IMG/VR virus record: IMGVR_UViG_3300020021_000022
Span: 1 to 42,209 of that record
DNA from: a virus
Reading direction: 5' to 3' (one strand)
DNA: 42,209 nucleotides
A program made the position numbers and the translations under genes. Below are positions 1 to 7,458 of this stretch, in pieces. Every line of letters begins with the position of its first letter. The stretch's first letter is position 1. Below the pieces are notes generated by a model. The model did no database searches, had not been told where the DNA came from, and saw nothing but the letters and a program-made list of their open reading frames with translations.

Positions 1-1
1 G

Positions 2-2749
2 ATCCCGAACAACACAGCGACCACCGGGACCTGGGCGACTGACGACCTGACCGTAACCAACGACGGCATCATCATGCCAGTCGGTCACACGCTTCCCCCG
101 AACGGTCAAGGCCTCGCGGGTCCGTACTTCTCGCGGCTCTACACCTGGGTTGGAAACCGGCTCTATTACACCCCACCAGGTCAACCGCAGTACTGGAACA
201 CGGATCCGGCCGTGGGCGATTGGGTCGATGTCGGCACGTGGGGCGAACAAATCATGTGGGTCACCACCCACACGAACGTCCTCATGATCTACAAGGAAAA
301 GTCGATCTGGCGACTCATTGCGGATCCGGTTGGCGGTTCGCTCGAGCAGCTCGAAGACGGCGTGGGCCTCTGCAACGCTTTTGCGATCGCATCGGCAGCC
401 GGGCCGATCGACTACTTCGTCTCCCCGTCCGGACTCCGGCGCTGCAACCTCGACAAGTCGGAAGCATTCGGTGCGGAGATTCTCCCGCTGTTCAACACGC
501 CAATTGTGAACGGCGGGACACCGTTCGAGCCACCCGGGAGCATTCTCGCTGGTCCCAATATCGGCGCTAACTCACTCGATGCCTTTGCAATTTCAGTTGG
601 CTACGCGATGGGCAAGCTGTACCTCTCGTACAGCGAGAACGTCACGAGCGGCGCGAACGCGGTCACTGCGGTTTATTCCGAAGCCACCGGCCGCTGGATG
701 TATCACCGCAACGGCAACACGACCATGCGGTTTTGGGGCTACTACTTCGATGGCGTGCTGATGCTCGGTTTGAGCGGGAATTCCTCCGGCGGCGCCACGG
801 CCACCGGCGTGAATCTCGATGATTTCAGGCTCTTCTACACCGAAGATGAAGCGGTCCCGGGCTCCGGACCTCACGCTCCGATCGAGTGTATCTATCGCAG
901 CCACGCGGAAGACGCTGGCCACCCCGACAACCCGAAGGTCTGGCTCGAAGTGGTCATTGACTGCAAACTCGGTCCCGGGATCGTGGCGACGGTCAAGGGA
1001 GCCTATGACAACTCCGTGGGCATGGGCACGCTCGGCACCATCACCGGTACCGGCTTCCGAAACTCGACCAGCTTCGTACTCGGTACCGACGGTACCGAGG
1101 CGAAGAATATCTCCATCGGCCTCGATGTCTTGAGCACCGCGACGAGCGGTCTGACTGAGATTCACAACGTTTATCTGTACTACTACTTGGAAGCCAGAAA
1201 CGCGCTCGCAGCTTCCACGATTCCGCTCGACCTCGGTTCCGTGCACGTCAAGGAGTGCAAAGAAATCGCGCTCGATATTGCCGCGGCCTCGGCCGTCAAC
1301 TGCAATCTCTATTCCGACCTCCCGGGTAACGCGCTCGCGATTCGGCACACCCCGTCCGTTCTCACTTCCGCCGGGCGCGCACTGCTGAAGTTCCCTTTCG
1401 CGACCACCGAAGGATATCTCTGGCGCCTGGCGCTCACTGCAACCACCACCACCACGTTCCGGCTCTACGGTGCGCGCCTCCTCATGCGGATCATCGGCAC
1501 GTACATCGAGGCGTACGAAGCCGCGGCCGGCTTTGTCTGGGACTCGATGGAAATGACCTACGAATCCGGGCTTACCCACATCCCGCGAAGTTATGCGATA
1601 GCACTCGCAGCCGTCCCGGTTAAAGAGTTTCGCGAGATCTCACTCGAACTCGACACGTTCAACGCGAACGTCACCCTCACATTCCTGACCGATCTCCCGG
1701 GCAACTCCGAGGCATCCCGCTTTACAGCCACGATCAACACCGGAACCGCGGGCCGGCGTATCTTGCGCTTGCCGATGGCGACGGGCCTCACCGCTCCGAT
1801 TGAGGGCCGCATCTGCCGGGTGAAGTTATCCGGGTCAAGCAAGTTCGTTCTTTATGACGGCGGGGTGGAAGTGCTGGCGATCGGAGTCTACATCGAGGCT
1901 TACGAAGCGACCGGCGGCGCCGTGTACGACTCCCGCGAGATCGACTTCGGCAGCGCGAAGCCCAAGGAAGCGCGAGAGATCGAAATCGATTGCCAGACCA
2001 CTGGCAACGTGACCGCGACGCTCTACTGCGATTTGCCCGGGTTCACGATGGCCTCGATCTTTACGGCAACCTTTTCCACCACGGGCCGGCAAAAGATCAA
2101 GCTCCCCACCACGATGAGCACGGCTCCGTTCAATTACCCGATGGGCCGCATGTTCCGGCTCATCATCAGCGGGACCAGCGCGTTCCGGCTGTACAGCGCG
2201 AAGCTCAAAATCCGCGAGTTCGGCACGTATCTCACCGGCGACGAGGCGAGCGCTTCACCCGTGGGTATCTGGGACTCGACGCCGATCGACCTCGACACCG
2301 AACGGATGAAGGAGTTCCGGAAGTTCGAGTTTGATATCCAGACCGACACCGGCGGTACCGCAACCATGAAGGTCTGGACTGATCAACCGAACGGCGCGCT
2401 GACTCTCCAGTTCACGACCACGATTACGACCACCGGCAGCCGGCAGACGGTGAAGATTCCGCTCACCCCGGGTATCCGCGGCCGACTGCTGCAAGTCGAG
2501 ATCTCCGGATCTGGCGTGCGCCTGTTCACGGGACGCATCTGGTACCGACCACTCAACGAACTCAATAAGGCGATGGGTGATTGGAAGTGGGCGCCCTTGC
2601 CCATCGAACCCACACCACCTACCTGGGCCTGGGCTCCGTTCACTGTTCCGCCTACGGAGGCGCAATGGTTTTGGGCCAAGATCCTCTCGATCGAAGGCAC
2701 TGAATCGACCTGGACTTGGATTGACGTGCCATTCGAGGTAACCGGATGA
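2..2749 (+). CDS. Neck/tail-hub-like virion protein with four tandem repeats, 5' partial
   Basis: The reading frame is open to the left edge, so the gene starts upstream; the first ATG inside the window is at 74. The N-terminal third (about residues 1-250 counted from 74) is rich in short beta strands with Trp/Tyr and resembles the propeller-type hub, nozzle or DNA-stabilisation proteins of podoviruses; this is a resemblance by eye, not a firm match. From about base 1228 to 2550 there are four tandem repeats of 105-115 residues. Each has a KE-x(2)-EI strand, a phrase like LYSDLPGN and, in three, an ending like GTYIEAYEA followed by WDS or YDS, suggesting stacked beta-sandwich modules. The last 50 residues are Trp-rich, with four WxW pairs spaced 12-15 residues apart. 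The next gene overlaps the stop by 4 bases. A structural role is likely; the exact one is uncertain. Confidence 0.6.
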   Translation: MPNNTATTGTWATDDLTVTNDGIIMPVGHTLPPNGQGLAGPYFSRLYTWVGNRLYYTPPGQPQYWNTDPAVGDWVDVGTWGEQIMWVTTHTNVLMIYKEKSIWRLIADPVGGSLEQLEDGVGLCNAFAIASAAGPIDYFVSPSGLRRCNLDKSEAFGAEILPLFNTPIVNGGTPFEPPGSILAGPNIGANSLDAFAISVGYAMGKLYLSYSENVTSGANAVTAVYSEATGRWMYHRNGNTTMRFWGYYFDGVLMLGLSGNSSGGATATGVNLDDFRLFYTEDEAVPGSGPHAPIECIYRSHAEDAGHPDNPKVWLEVVIDCKLGPGIVATVKGAYDNSVGMGTLGTITGTGFRNSTSFVLGTDGTEAKNISIGLDVLSTATSGLTEIHNVYLYYYLEARNALAASTIPLDLGSVHVKECKEIALDIAAASAVNCNLYSDLPGNALAIRHTPSVLTSAGRALLKFPFATTEGYLWRLALTATTTTTFRLYGARLLMRIIGTYIEAYEAAAGFVWDSMEMTYESGLTHIPRSYAIALAAVPVKEFREISLELDTFNANVTLTFLTDLPGNSEASRFTATINTGTAGRRILRLPMATGLTAPIEGRICRVKLSGSSKFVLYDGGVEVLAIGVYIEAYEATGGAVYDSREIDFGSAKPKEAREIEIDCQTTGNVTATLYCDLPGFTMASIFTATFSTTGRQKIKLPTTMSTAPFNYPMGRMFRLIISGTSAFRLYSAKLKIREFGTYLTGDEASASPVGIWDSTPIDLDTERMKEFRKFEFDIQTDTGGTATMKVWTDQPNGALTLQFTTTITTTGSRQTVKIPLTPGIRGRLLQVEISGSGVRLFTGRIWYRPLNELNKAMGDWKWAPLPIEPTPPTWAWAPFTVPPTEAQWFWAKILSIEGTESTWTWIDVPFEVTG

Positions 2750-3111
2750 CGAACCGGCAACCCATTCAGCCGGTTGAAGGTTCACTCACAGGCACGGATT
2801 TAACGGCCACGATCAACGATCGCATCCGGCGGATTAACCGCGCTTTCGCGGAGCCAGCGGTTGTTCGCTCCGCGCCTCCTAGCCCAAGCTCGTCCGCGAC
2901 CTGGATCGATGAGATTCCGGCGGGGGTCATGAACGGGACCAACCTTATTTTCACGCTCTCGTTTGCTCCGATCCCGGGCAGCCTGACGCTATTCCTCAAC
3001 ATCGTTCAGTCGTCTCACTTCGACTTCCTTATTAGCGGCGTGACCATCACCTACACGGTCGCGCCGAAAGCGAGAGACGCGAATTATCACGTCGCAAGGT
3101 ACCAGTACTAG
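2746..3111 (+). CDS. Small virion protein with a fibre-type C-terminal domain
   Basis: 121 residues, ATG start overlapping the previous stop by 4 bases (ATGA). The C-terminal 70 residues follow a pattern common in phage fibre and baseplate proteins: an E-x-P-x-G phrase, NG-x-N-x-x-F, SLTLF strands and a final aromatic Y-x-Y. The same pattern forms the C-terminus of the protein at 4117-4713, so the two share a domain. The N-terminal part (about residues 1-45) looks helical or linker-like. The position between a hub-like protein and fibre proteins suggests an adaptor or fibre-attachment role. That role is inferred from context only. Confidence 0.6.
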   Translation: MTNRQPIQPVEGSLTGTDLTATINDRIRRINRAFAEPAVVRSAPPSPSSSATWIDEIPAGVMNGTNLIFTLSFAPIPGSLTLFLNIVQSSHFDFLISGVTITYTVAPKARDANYHVARYQY

Positions 3112-4112
3112 TGCCCCTCTTTGTTCAAACGGTCGCGGGCTCGGCAGTAAATACCGTTCCACCCATGTCCACGGGTGCGTGCACCGTCAGTGTGACTTTC
3201 CCGAGTTCAGTCACCCCGGGCAATACGATCTTTGTTGCCGTCAAGGCGCTCATCAATATCGGGGACAACACCGGACTCGGCGTTGTTGCTACAGGCGCGC
3301 TCGTCGTCACGGACGGTCCAGGCAATACCTACACGCAGCTTTCTGGAATGGGCGGGGGCGTCCAGCTTCAGGCGATCGGGATTTTTTTCGCCAATAACGT
3401 CTTGGGTGGCGCGATAACCATCACCTTTGCGATCGCCATCCCGAACGCCAACCCGCTATTTCCTCTGGATCAAGTACTGGCGATCGTGGCAGCGGAAGTT
3501 CCACCCCTCGGCTCTCCCTCTGTGCATGGTTTTGCTGCCGTGCAAACAACCGTAGGCGCAACCCCAATCAGCATTGTCCTTACGGACAGCCATGGCACTT
3601 CGGTAACGACGGATTACGGACCAACCAGCCAGCAATCCGCGGCCGTGGTCGACCTGGTAGTTGCCGGCACCGACTACTTCGTCAGCGCTTTTACGATTTT
3701 CACGGACAACACCCCGCCCAACATGTTGCCGGGCGGATACGGTACTTATTCATTCATCGATGCACCTTTTGATGGAGGCGTGTATCACGATCTCGCGCTT
3801 TTCATCGCGGCCCCTCCGGCTCCAACGTGCGCGATCGAGCAACGCGGCAACATCGATTACGACCAAATCGCGATCGATGCGCGGCATGGCAACGGTCCCA
3901 GGGTGCAGATGTTCAAGCCCACTGGAACGGGCCGCAATATTGCCACCTTTGACGAGTGCGGGAACACGGTCGATAGCACCGTGAACATTGCCGATGTGGG
4001 TGGAATCGGGGTCAATGGGACTCCGACAATCCTTGTAAACGGAGTGGCTGTCTCTTTTGACGACATCATCGAAATCAATGGGGCTGGCGAATTTTTAGTA
4101 AATGGAGCTTAA
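3111..4112 (+). CDS. Putative tail fibre or host-recognition protein
   Basis: 333 residues with a GTG start that shares one base with the preceding TAG stop. The protein is rich in Thr, Val, Ala and Gly in alternating strands (for example TVSVTFPSSVTPGNTIFVAV near residues 25-45), typical of beta-rich receptor-binding proteins of phages. The last 90 residues (from about PTCAIEQRGN) form a separate segment ending in short beta repeats. No catalytic motif or signal peptide was seen. It sits in a co-directional, near-gapless row of fibre-like genes. The family is not recognised; the structural assignment rests on composition and context. Confidence 0.5.
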   Translation: MPLFVQTVAGSAVNTVPPMSTGACTVSVTFPSSVTPGNTIFVAVKALINIGDNTGLGVVATGALVVTDGPGNTYTQLSGMGGGVQLQAIGIFFANNVLGGAITITFAIAIPNANPLFPLDQVLAIVAAEVPPLGSPSVHGFAAVQTTVGATPISIVLTDSHGTSVTTDYGPTSQQSAAVVDLVVAGTDYFVSAFTIFTDNTPPNMLPGGYGTYSFIDAPFDGGVYHDLALFIAAPPAPTCAIEQRGNIDYDQIAIDARHGNGPRVQMFKPTGTGRNIATFDECGNTVDSTVNIADVGGIGVNGTPTILVNGVAVSFDDIIEINGAGEFLVNGA

Positions 4113-4116
4113 ATAA

Positions 4117-4713
4117 ATGGCTGTAAATTTCAACGACTCTACTCCCGCGGCGCCTGGTGGACATACCAATGTTCAATGGCAAAAAGACTCGATGGGCAAC
4201 GTGAGCGCGAATATCGTGAGCCCTGTTGCCGCATCGGGACCAGCGAACGAAGTACTCGCTACACCAGACGGCTCGACCGGCGCGGTAGGTCTTCGCGCTC
4301 TCGTAGCGGCGGATATTCCTTCTCTCGCTGAGTCGAAAATTACCGGGCTTGTGTCGGACCTCGCGGCAAAGGCTCCGCTCGCCTCGCCCGCTCTCACCGG
4401 CACGCCAACCGCACCCACCGCGGCGCCCGGGACGAACACAACGCAGCTCGCTACCACGGCGTTTGTCACGGCAGCAACCGGGGCAACGGCCGTTTCCTTC
4501 GCGGACAATGAAACTCCTTCGGGCACGGTGAACGGGTCGAATACCGCGTTTGTTTTGGCTCACACCCCTAGCCCCGCAGCGTCTTTGCAATTCTTCGTCA
4601 ATGGCGTGCTGCAAGTCGCCGGCGGGACTGATTACACGCTCGTGACGGCTACAGCCACTTTCGGCAGCGCACCGACCACTGGCGCGGTGCTGACGGCTTT
4701 CTACAGGTACTAA
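4117..4713 (+). CDS. Tail fibre protein with a lambdoid fibre repeat motif
   Basis: 198 residues, ATG start 4 bases after the upstream stop. Residues 94-118 contain the phrase TGTPTAPTAAPGTNTTQ followed by an ATTAFV element, a hallmark of side-tail-fibre repeats in many phages. Before it is a linker-like region with DGSTGAVGLRALVAADIPSL, another phrase common in fibres. The C-terminal 70 residues repeat the domain at the end of the protein encoded at 2746-3111 (NGSNTAF, SLQFFVNGVLQ, final FYRY). It probably forms part of an elongated trimeric fibre. Unlike several neighbours it has no signal peptide. Confidence 0.75.
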   Translation: MAVNFNDSTPAAPGGHTNVQWQKDSMGNVSANIVSPVAASGPANEVLATPDGSTGAVGLRALVAADIPSLAESKITGLVSDLAAKAPLASPALTGTPTAPTAAPGTNTTQLATTAFVTAATGATAVSFADNETPSGTVNGSNTAFVLAHTPSPAASLQFFVNGVLQVAGGTDYTLVTATATFGSAPTTGAVLTAFYRY

Positions 4714-4715
4714 CT

Positions 4716-5327
4716 ATGAAGAACAACAAGACAGAGCTCATCACAGTAGTTTTTCTCACTGCGGTCGGTCTGATGGCCGCAACCGCGGGGCGGATTTCCT
4801 GGACGCAGATCCTTTCGACCGACCGGCACGGGACCGCGGCAAAGGGCCAAAGCTCGGACGGCACCGGCACCAGCGGCAACGTCGCGAAGTTCGACTCGGG
4901 CGGCAACGTGTCGGACGGCGGAGTCGCTGCGTCGACAGTGATCAGCCTCGGAAGCCTCAGCGGGACATCGCCGATCGTCTACAACTCCGGCACCGGGGCT
5001 TTCTCTTGCCCGACGTGCGGGACGGGCAGCGGCAACGTTTCCGCGGTCGCCAACGGGACATCCGCGCTGGGGACGAGCGCGATCACGTCCGGAGCTTGCG
5101 CGAGCGTCGTAACGACCTCAGCGACTGGCGTGGCGACCACTGACAACGTGCAGGCTGATTTCAACGCCGACCCGACGAGCACCACGGGCTACTCGCCAAG
5201 CACCAGCGGGATGCTCACGATCATCAAATATCCGACCACGAACAACGTCAATTTCAAGGTCTGCAATAACACGGCGGCGAGCATCACGCCCGGGGCTGTC
5301 ACTTTGAATTGGAGAGTCGCCCGATGA
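4716..5327 (+). CDS. Fibre-like protein with an N-terminal signal anchor
   Basis: 203 residues, ATG 2 bases after the upstream stop. Residues 8-24 (LITVVFLTAVGLMAATA) form a hydrophobic helix after a charged start, so the protein has a membrane anchor or an uncleaved signal. The rest is a low-complexity Gly/Ser/Thr fibre-type sequence with phrases such as SPIVYNSGTGAFSC and a CPTC pair, similar to those in phage fibre proteins built from report-like repeats. The Cys pair would suit an oxidising compartment. It overlaps the next gene by 4 bases (ATGA). Whether the protein is in the virion or is exported by the infected cell cannot be told from sequence. Confidence 0.6.
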   Translation: MKNNKTELITVVFLTAVGLMAATAGRISWTQILSTDRHGTAAKGQSSDGTGTSGNVAKFDSGGNVSDGGVAASTVISLGSLSGTSPIVYNSGTGAFSCPTCGTGSGNVSAVANGTSALGTSAITSGACASVVTTSATGVATTDNVQADFNADPTSTTGYSPSTSGMLTIIKYPTTNNVNFKVCNNTAASITPGAVTLNWRVAR

Positions 5328-6277
5328 AACTCGCGAAACTGGCTCTCCTGTTATTGGCACTGCCCGCGATCCTGCCGGCGCAACACACTTACTGGCGGCT
5401 CATCACGACGAGTACGAGCAGCTCCTTTGCGATGGTGGGTCAGTGGACAAGCTTTGACAGTGGGAGCAGCACCATATCCACCGCGGGCGGCACTTCCTCT
5501 ACCAGCTCGGGGGCGTTTGGCGCGGCGAGCAACGCTTTCAACGGCACCACGAATTGCTCGACCTTTTGGCAGGCGGGCAACAACGGACTAACAGGGGAGT
5601 GGCTCGAATATCAGTTTGCCTCTCCGGTTTCGATTGACCATTTCGATCTAATTTACGGCTGCAATGGGGGGTATGGTTTGGTGGATTTCTCTTTGCAGTT
5701 CAGCGACAACAATTCGACGTGGACGACGCTCTACACCTACAACGGAGTTTCCTCGGGAGGCGTGGCGCCGTCCACTCAATCCTTCTCGGCAAGCAACGCT
5801 GTACCGACCTCCCCGGCCGTCTGGTGGCGTCTTTCTTTCAATCTCACCAGCGGGTGTGCCGGCATGAGTAGCTTGCTTTTCTACACCGGAGCGAACGCGA
5901 CCGGGTCGACCATCAACATGGCAGCCTTTGCGGCGCTGGCGACGACTTTCGGACCGGGTACCGCGGCAGACTTGGCTATTTCGACTCCGGGGCAGGCATG
6001 GGGCAGCGGGGGCAGTGGAACACGAACCGAAAACTGGACCTATGCGTTTAGCACACCGGTTTCACCCGGATCGATTCAGTTTTCGAACGCGAATATCGGT
6101 GGGTGCACGCAGGTAAACAACCTAGCCACGTCGTACAGTCTCGACAATGTCAGTTACACCACCACGGACACCTTTACCCCCACCTGGTCTGGAACTCAAA
6201 CCAAGACCTTTAACGTGACGGGCGGTCCCGTCGTGCCCAGCACTTCTCAGGCGGGCGCGTTTCTGGTGGGTCCGTAA
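5324..6277 (+). CDS. Secreted-type protein with discoidin (F5/8 type C)-like domains
   Basis: 317 residues from the ATG at 5324, which overlaps the upstream stop; an in-frame TTG 15 bases earlier is less likely. Residues 1-20 are a clear Sec signal peptide (Lys, long Leu/Ala core, cleavage near PAQ). Residues about 60-165 resemble an F5/8 type C carbohydrate-binding domain: an AFNG-type loop, GEWLEYQFASPVSIDHFDLI and SLQFSDNNSTWTTLYTY. A second, weaker copy follows in the C-terminal half (ENWTYAFSTPVS, SYSLDNVSYTT). Such domains bind cell-surface sugars. A role in surface binding fits the fibre gene context, but a signal peptide is odd for a virion protein. Confidence 0.65.
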   Translation: MKLAKLALLLLALPAILPAQHTYWRLITTSTSSSFAMVGQWTSFDSGSSTISTAGGTSSTSSGAFGAASNAFNGTTNCSTFWQAGNNGLTGEWLEYQFASPVSIDHFDLIYGCNGGYGLVDFSLQFSDNNSTWTTLYTYNGVSSGGVAPSTQSFSASNAVPTSPAVWWRLSFNLTSGCAGMSSLLFYTGANATGSTINMAAFAALATTFGPGTAADLAISTPGQAWGSGGSGTRTENWTYAFSTPVSPGSIQFSNANIGGCTQVNNLATSYSLDNVSYTTTDTFTPTWSGTQTKTFNVTGGPVVPSTSQAGAFLVGP

Positions 6278-6375
6278 GCCAAAAATATCCGAGCTGACGT
6301 CCCAAAGGTCGGTTGGTACGTCGGCATCCTCGGTTTCCCACACACCAGGTAATTCGACCAGTCGAAAGACTGGTT
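6278..6375 (+). promoter_or_regulatory. Hairpin with GAAA tetraloop before the GNAT-like gene
   Basis: In this 98-base intergenic stretch a perfect hairpin lies at 6358-6373: CCAGTC, loop GAAA, GACTGG, extended by one A-T pair (6357/6374). It ends 2 bases before the ATG at 6376, so the only purine-rich ribosome binding site candidate is in the loop and stem. It could control translation or be an RNA-processing site. No T-run follows, so it is not a classical terminator. Confidence 0.45.
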
Positions 6376-7260
6376 ATGAGAATTGACCTGGTTGATCCGT
6401 TCCCCCCTTGCTTTCAGCCTCTTGCGTGGGGCTGGCTCGAACCCGTGCGTCATATCGTCTGCGACGACTACTCCCCAAAGTCGATTGGAGAGTTTGTCGA
6501 ATACAGCATTAGGGCGAACGCTCGGGTAATCGGGATCACTGATGACGAGCGCATCGTAGGCGCGGTGACGTTCGAGCAGGCTTCGCCAACAATGGCGATT
6601 ATGCACGTTCTTTTCTCGCCGTATTTTCGAGGCGTGCGGAAGACGGGTATCGCGGCTCGGTTGGCGTGTGGGCGATTGTTTTCGACAACCGGGACGCTGA
6701 AGATCCTCGGATTGATTCCGGAGGATAACCGGCTCGCGATCGCGCTGGCGGTCCGGAGCGGGGCACAGGTAGAAGGCGTGTTGCGAAGTCACACGACGCG
6801 GGGCGGCGAACCGGTGAATGCGGTCGCGGTCGGGATTACGAAAGAGGATTTTGGAAATGGGACTGAGTTTAGGCGGGCAGGCCGGCGGGAGTTCGAATAC
6901 AACCACGGGATCCGGAACGGCAACGGCGAACTCGTCGGGGACATCGGCGGCAACACCGACGTACACGGGCGAGCAGAGCAGCTTGCAATCGATGCTGAGC
7001 CAGGTCTTTTCGAGTCTCTTACCAGCGGCATCCTCGGGCGGGATCTCGCCCAATGTCCAGGCAGTCCAGACGGCGGGAGCGGATCAGATCAACAAGACGG
7101 CGGCAGCATCGGGCGACAAGATGAACCGGTTTCTCGCAAGCCGCGGGTTCGGACAAAGCGGGCAAGTGGGACAAAGCGAGTTGCAAACGGAATTGGGAAG
7201 ACAGGCGGCGCTCGGGGCAAACGCGAGCGCGGCAAGCGGGCTGCAGCTCGCACAAAATAA
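6376..7260 (+). CDS. GNAT-like protein of the phage virion region, long overlapping tail
   Basis: 294 residues from ATG 6376 (MRIDLVDPF). Residues about 1-155 resemble a GNAT-fold protein of the type found beside podoviral internal-protein genes (compare T7 gp13-like proteins). An IVGAVTFEQ strand, HVLFSPYFRGVRKTGIAARL as the motif-A-like segment and later LIPEDNRLAIALAVRSGAQ fit the fold. The acetyl-CoA site is not clear-cut, so enzymatic activity is uncertain. After residue 160 the frame continues for 404 bases over the next gene, which is read in the +2 frame. This tail is basic and low in complexity, and may be a real overlap or merely a frame without a stop. Translation start is preceded by a hairpin. 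Confidence 0.6.
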   Translation: MRIDLVDPFPPCFQPLAWGWLEPVRHIVCDDYSPKSIGEFVEYSIRANARVIGITDDERIVGAVTFEQASPTMAIMHVLFSPYFRGVRKTGIAARLACGRLFSTTGTLKILGLIPEDNRLAIALAVRSGAQVEGVLRSHTTRGGEPVNAVAVGITKEDFGNGTEFRRAGRREFEYNHGIRNGNGELVGDIGGNTDVHGRAEQLAIDAEPGLFESLTSGILGRDLAQCPGSPDGGSGSDQQDGGSIGRQDEPVSRKPRVRTKRASGTKRVANGIGKTGGARGKRERGKRAAARTK

Positions 7261-7456
7261 TACGGCTTTGCAGGACGCTTTGACGTTCGCGTTTCAGAAT
7301 CCGGGCAAGACCGGTACGACCAGCGACACTGGGACCACCTCGCAGCAGACCACGCAACAGAGCGATTCATTCGGCTGGAAGTTTGGCGGGGGTGTTGGTG
7401 GAAGCTTTCCCGGCGCCGGCGGCGCCGGCGCCAACACCTTTGCGCCTGAAGGATAA
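6857..7456 (+). CDS. Putative small internal virion protein, Gly/Ser/Gln-rich
   Basis: 199 residues from ATG 6857, preceded by a GAGG-type ribosome binding site at 6844-6849; an in-frame ATG at 6818 lies inside the upstream coding region and has no such site. The sequence is Gly/Ser/Thr/Gln-rich with a helical central part (ADQINKTAAASGDKMNRFLA) and an SRGFGQSGQ phrase. Similar small proteins sit between neck and ejection-protein genes of podoviruses. The overlapped upstream frame and this frame are both open for 404 bases; this one has the better start and more phage-like composition. Function is inferred from position. Confidence 0.6.
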   Translation: MGLSLGGQAGGSSNTTTGSGTATANSSGTSAATPTYTGEQSSLQSMLSQVFSSLLPAASSGGISPNVQAVQTAGADQINKTAAASGDKMNRFLASRGFGQSGQVGQSELQTELGRQAALGANASAASGLQLAQNNTALQDALTFAFQNPGKTGTTSDTGTTSQQTTQQSDSFGWKFGGGVGGSFPGAGGAGANTFAPEG

Positions 7457-7458
7457 CC

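Noticed and set aside
593-1579. Long open frame of 328 codons on the minus strand
   Set aside because: It lies opposite the hub-like protein, is Arg/Gly-rich and reflects the GC-rich codons of the sense gene; no ribosome binding site or domain.
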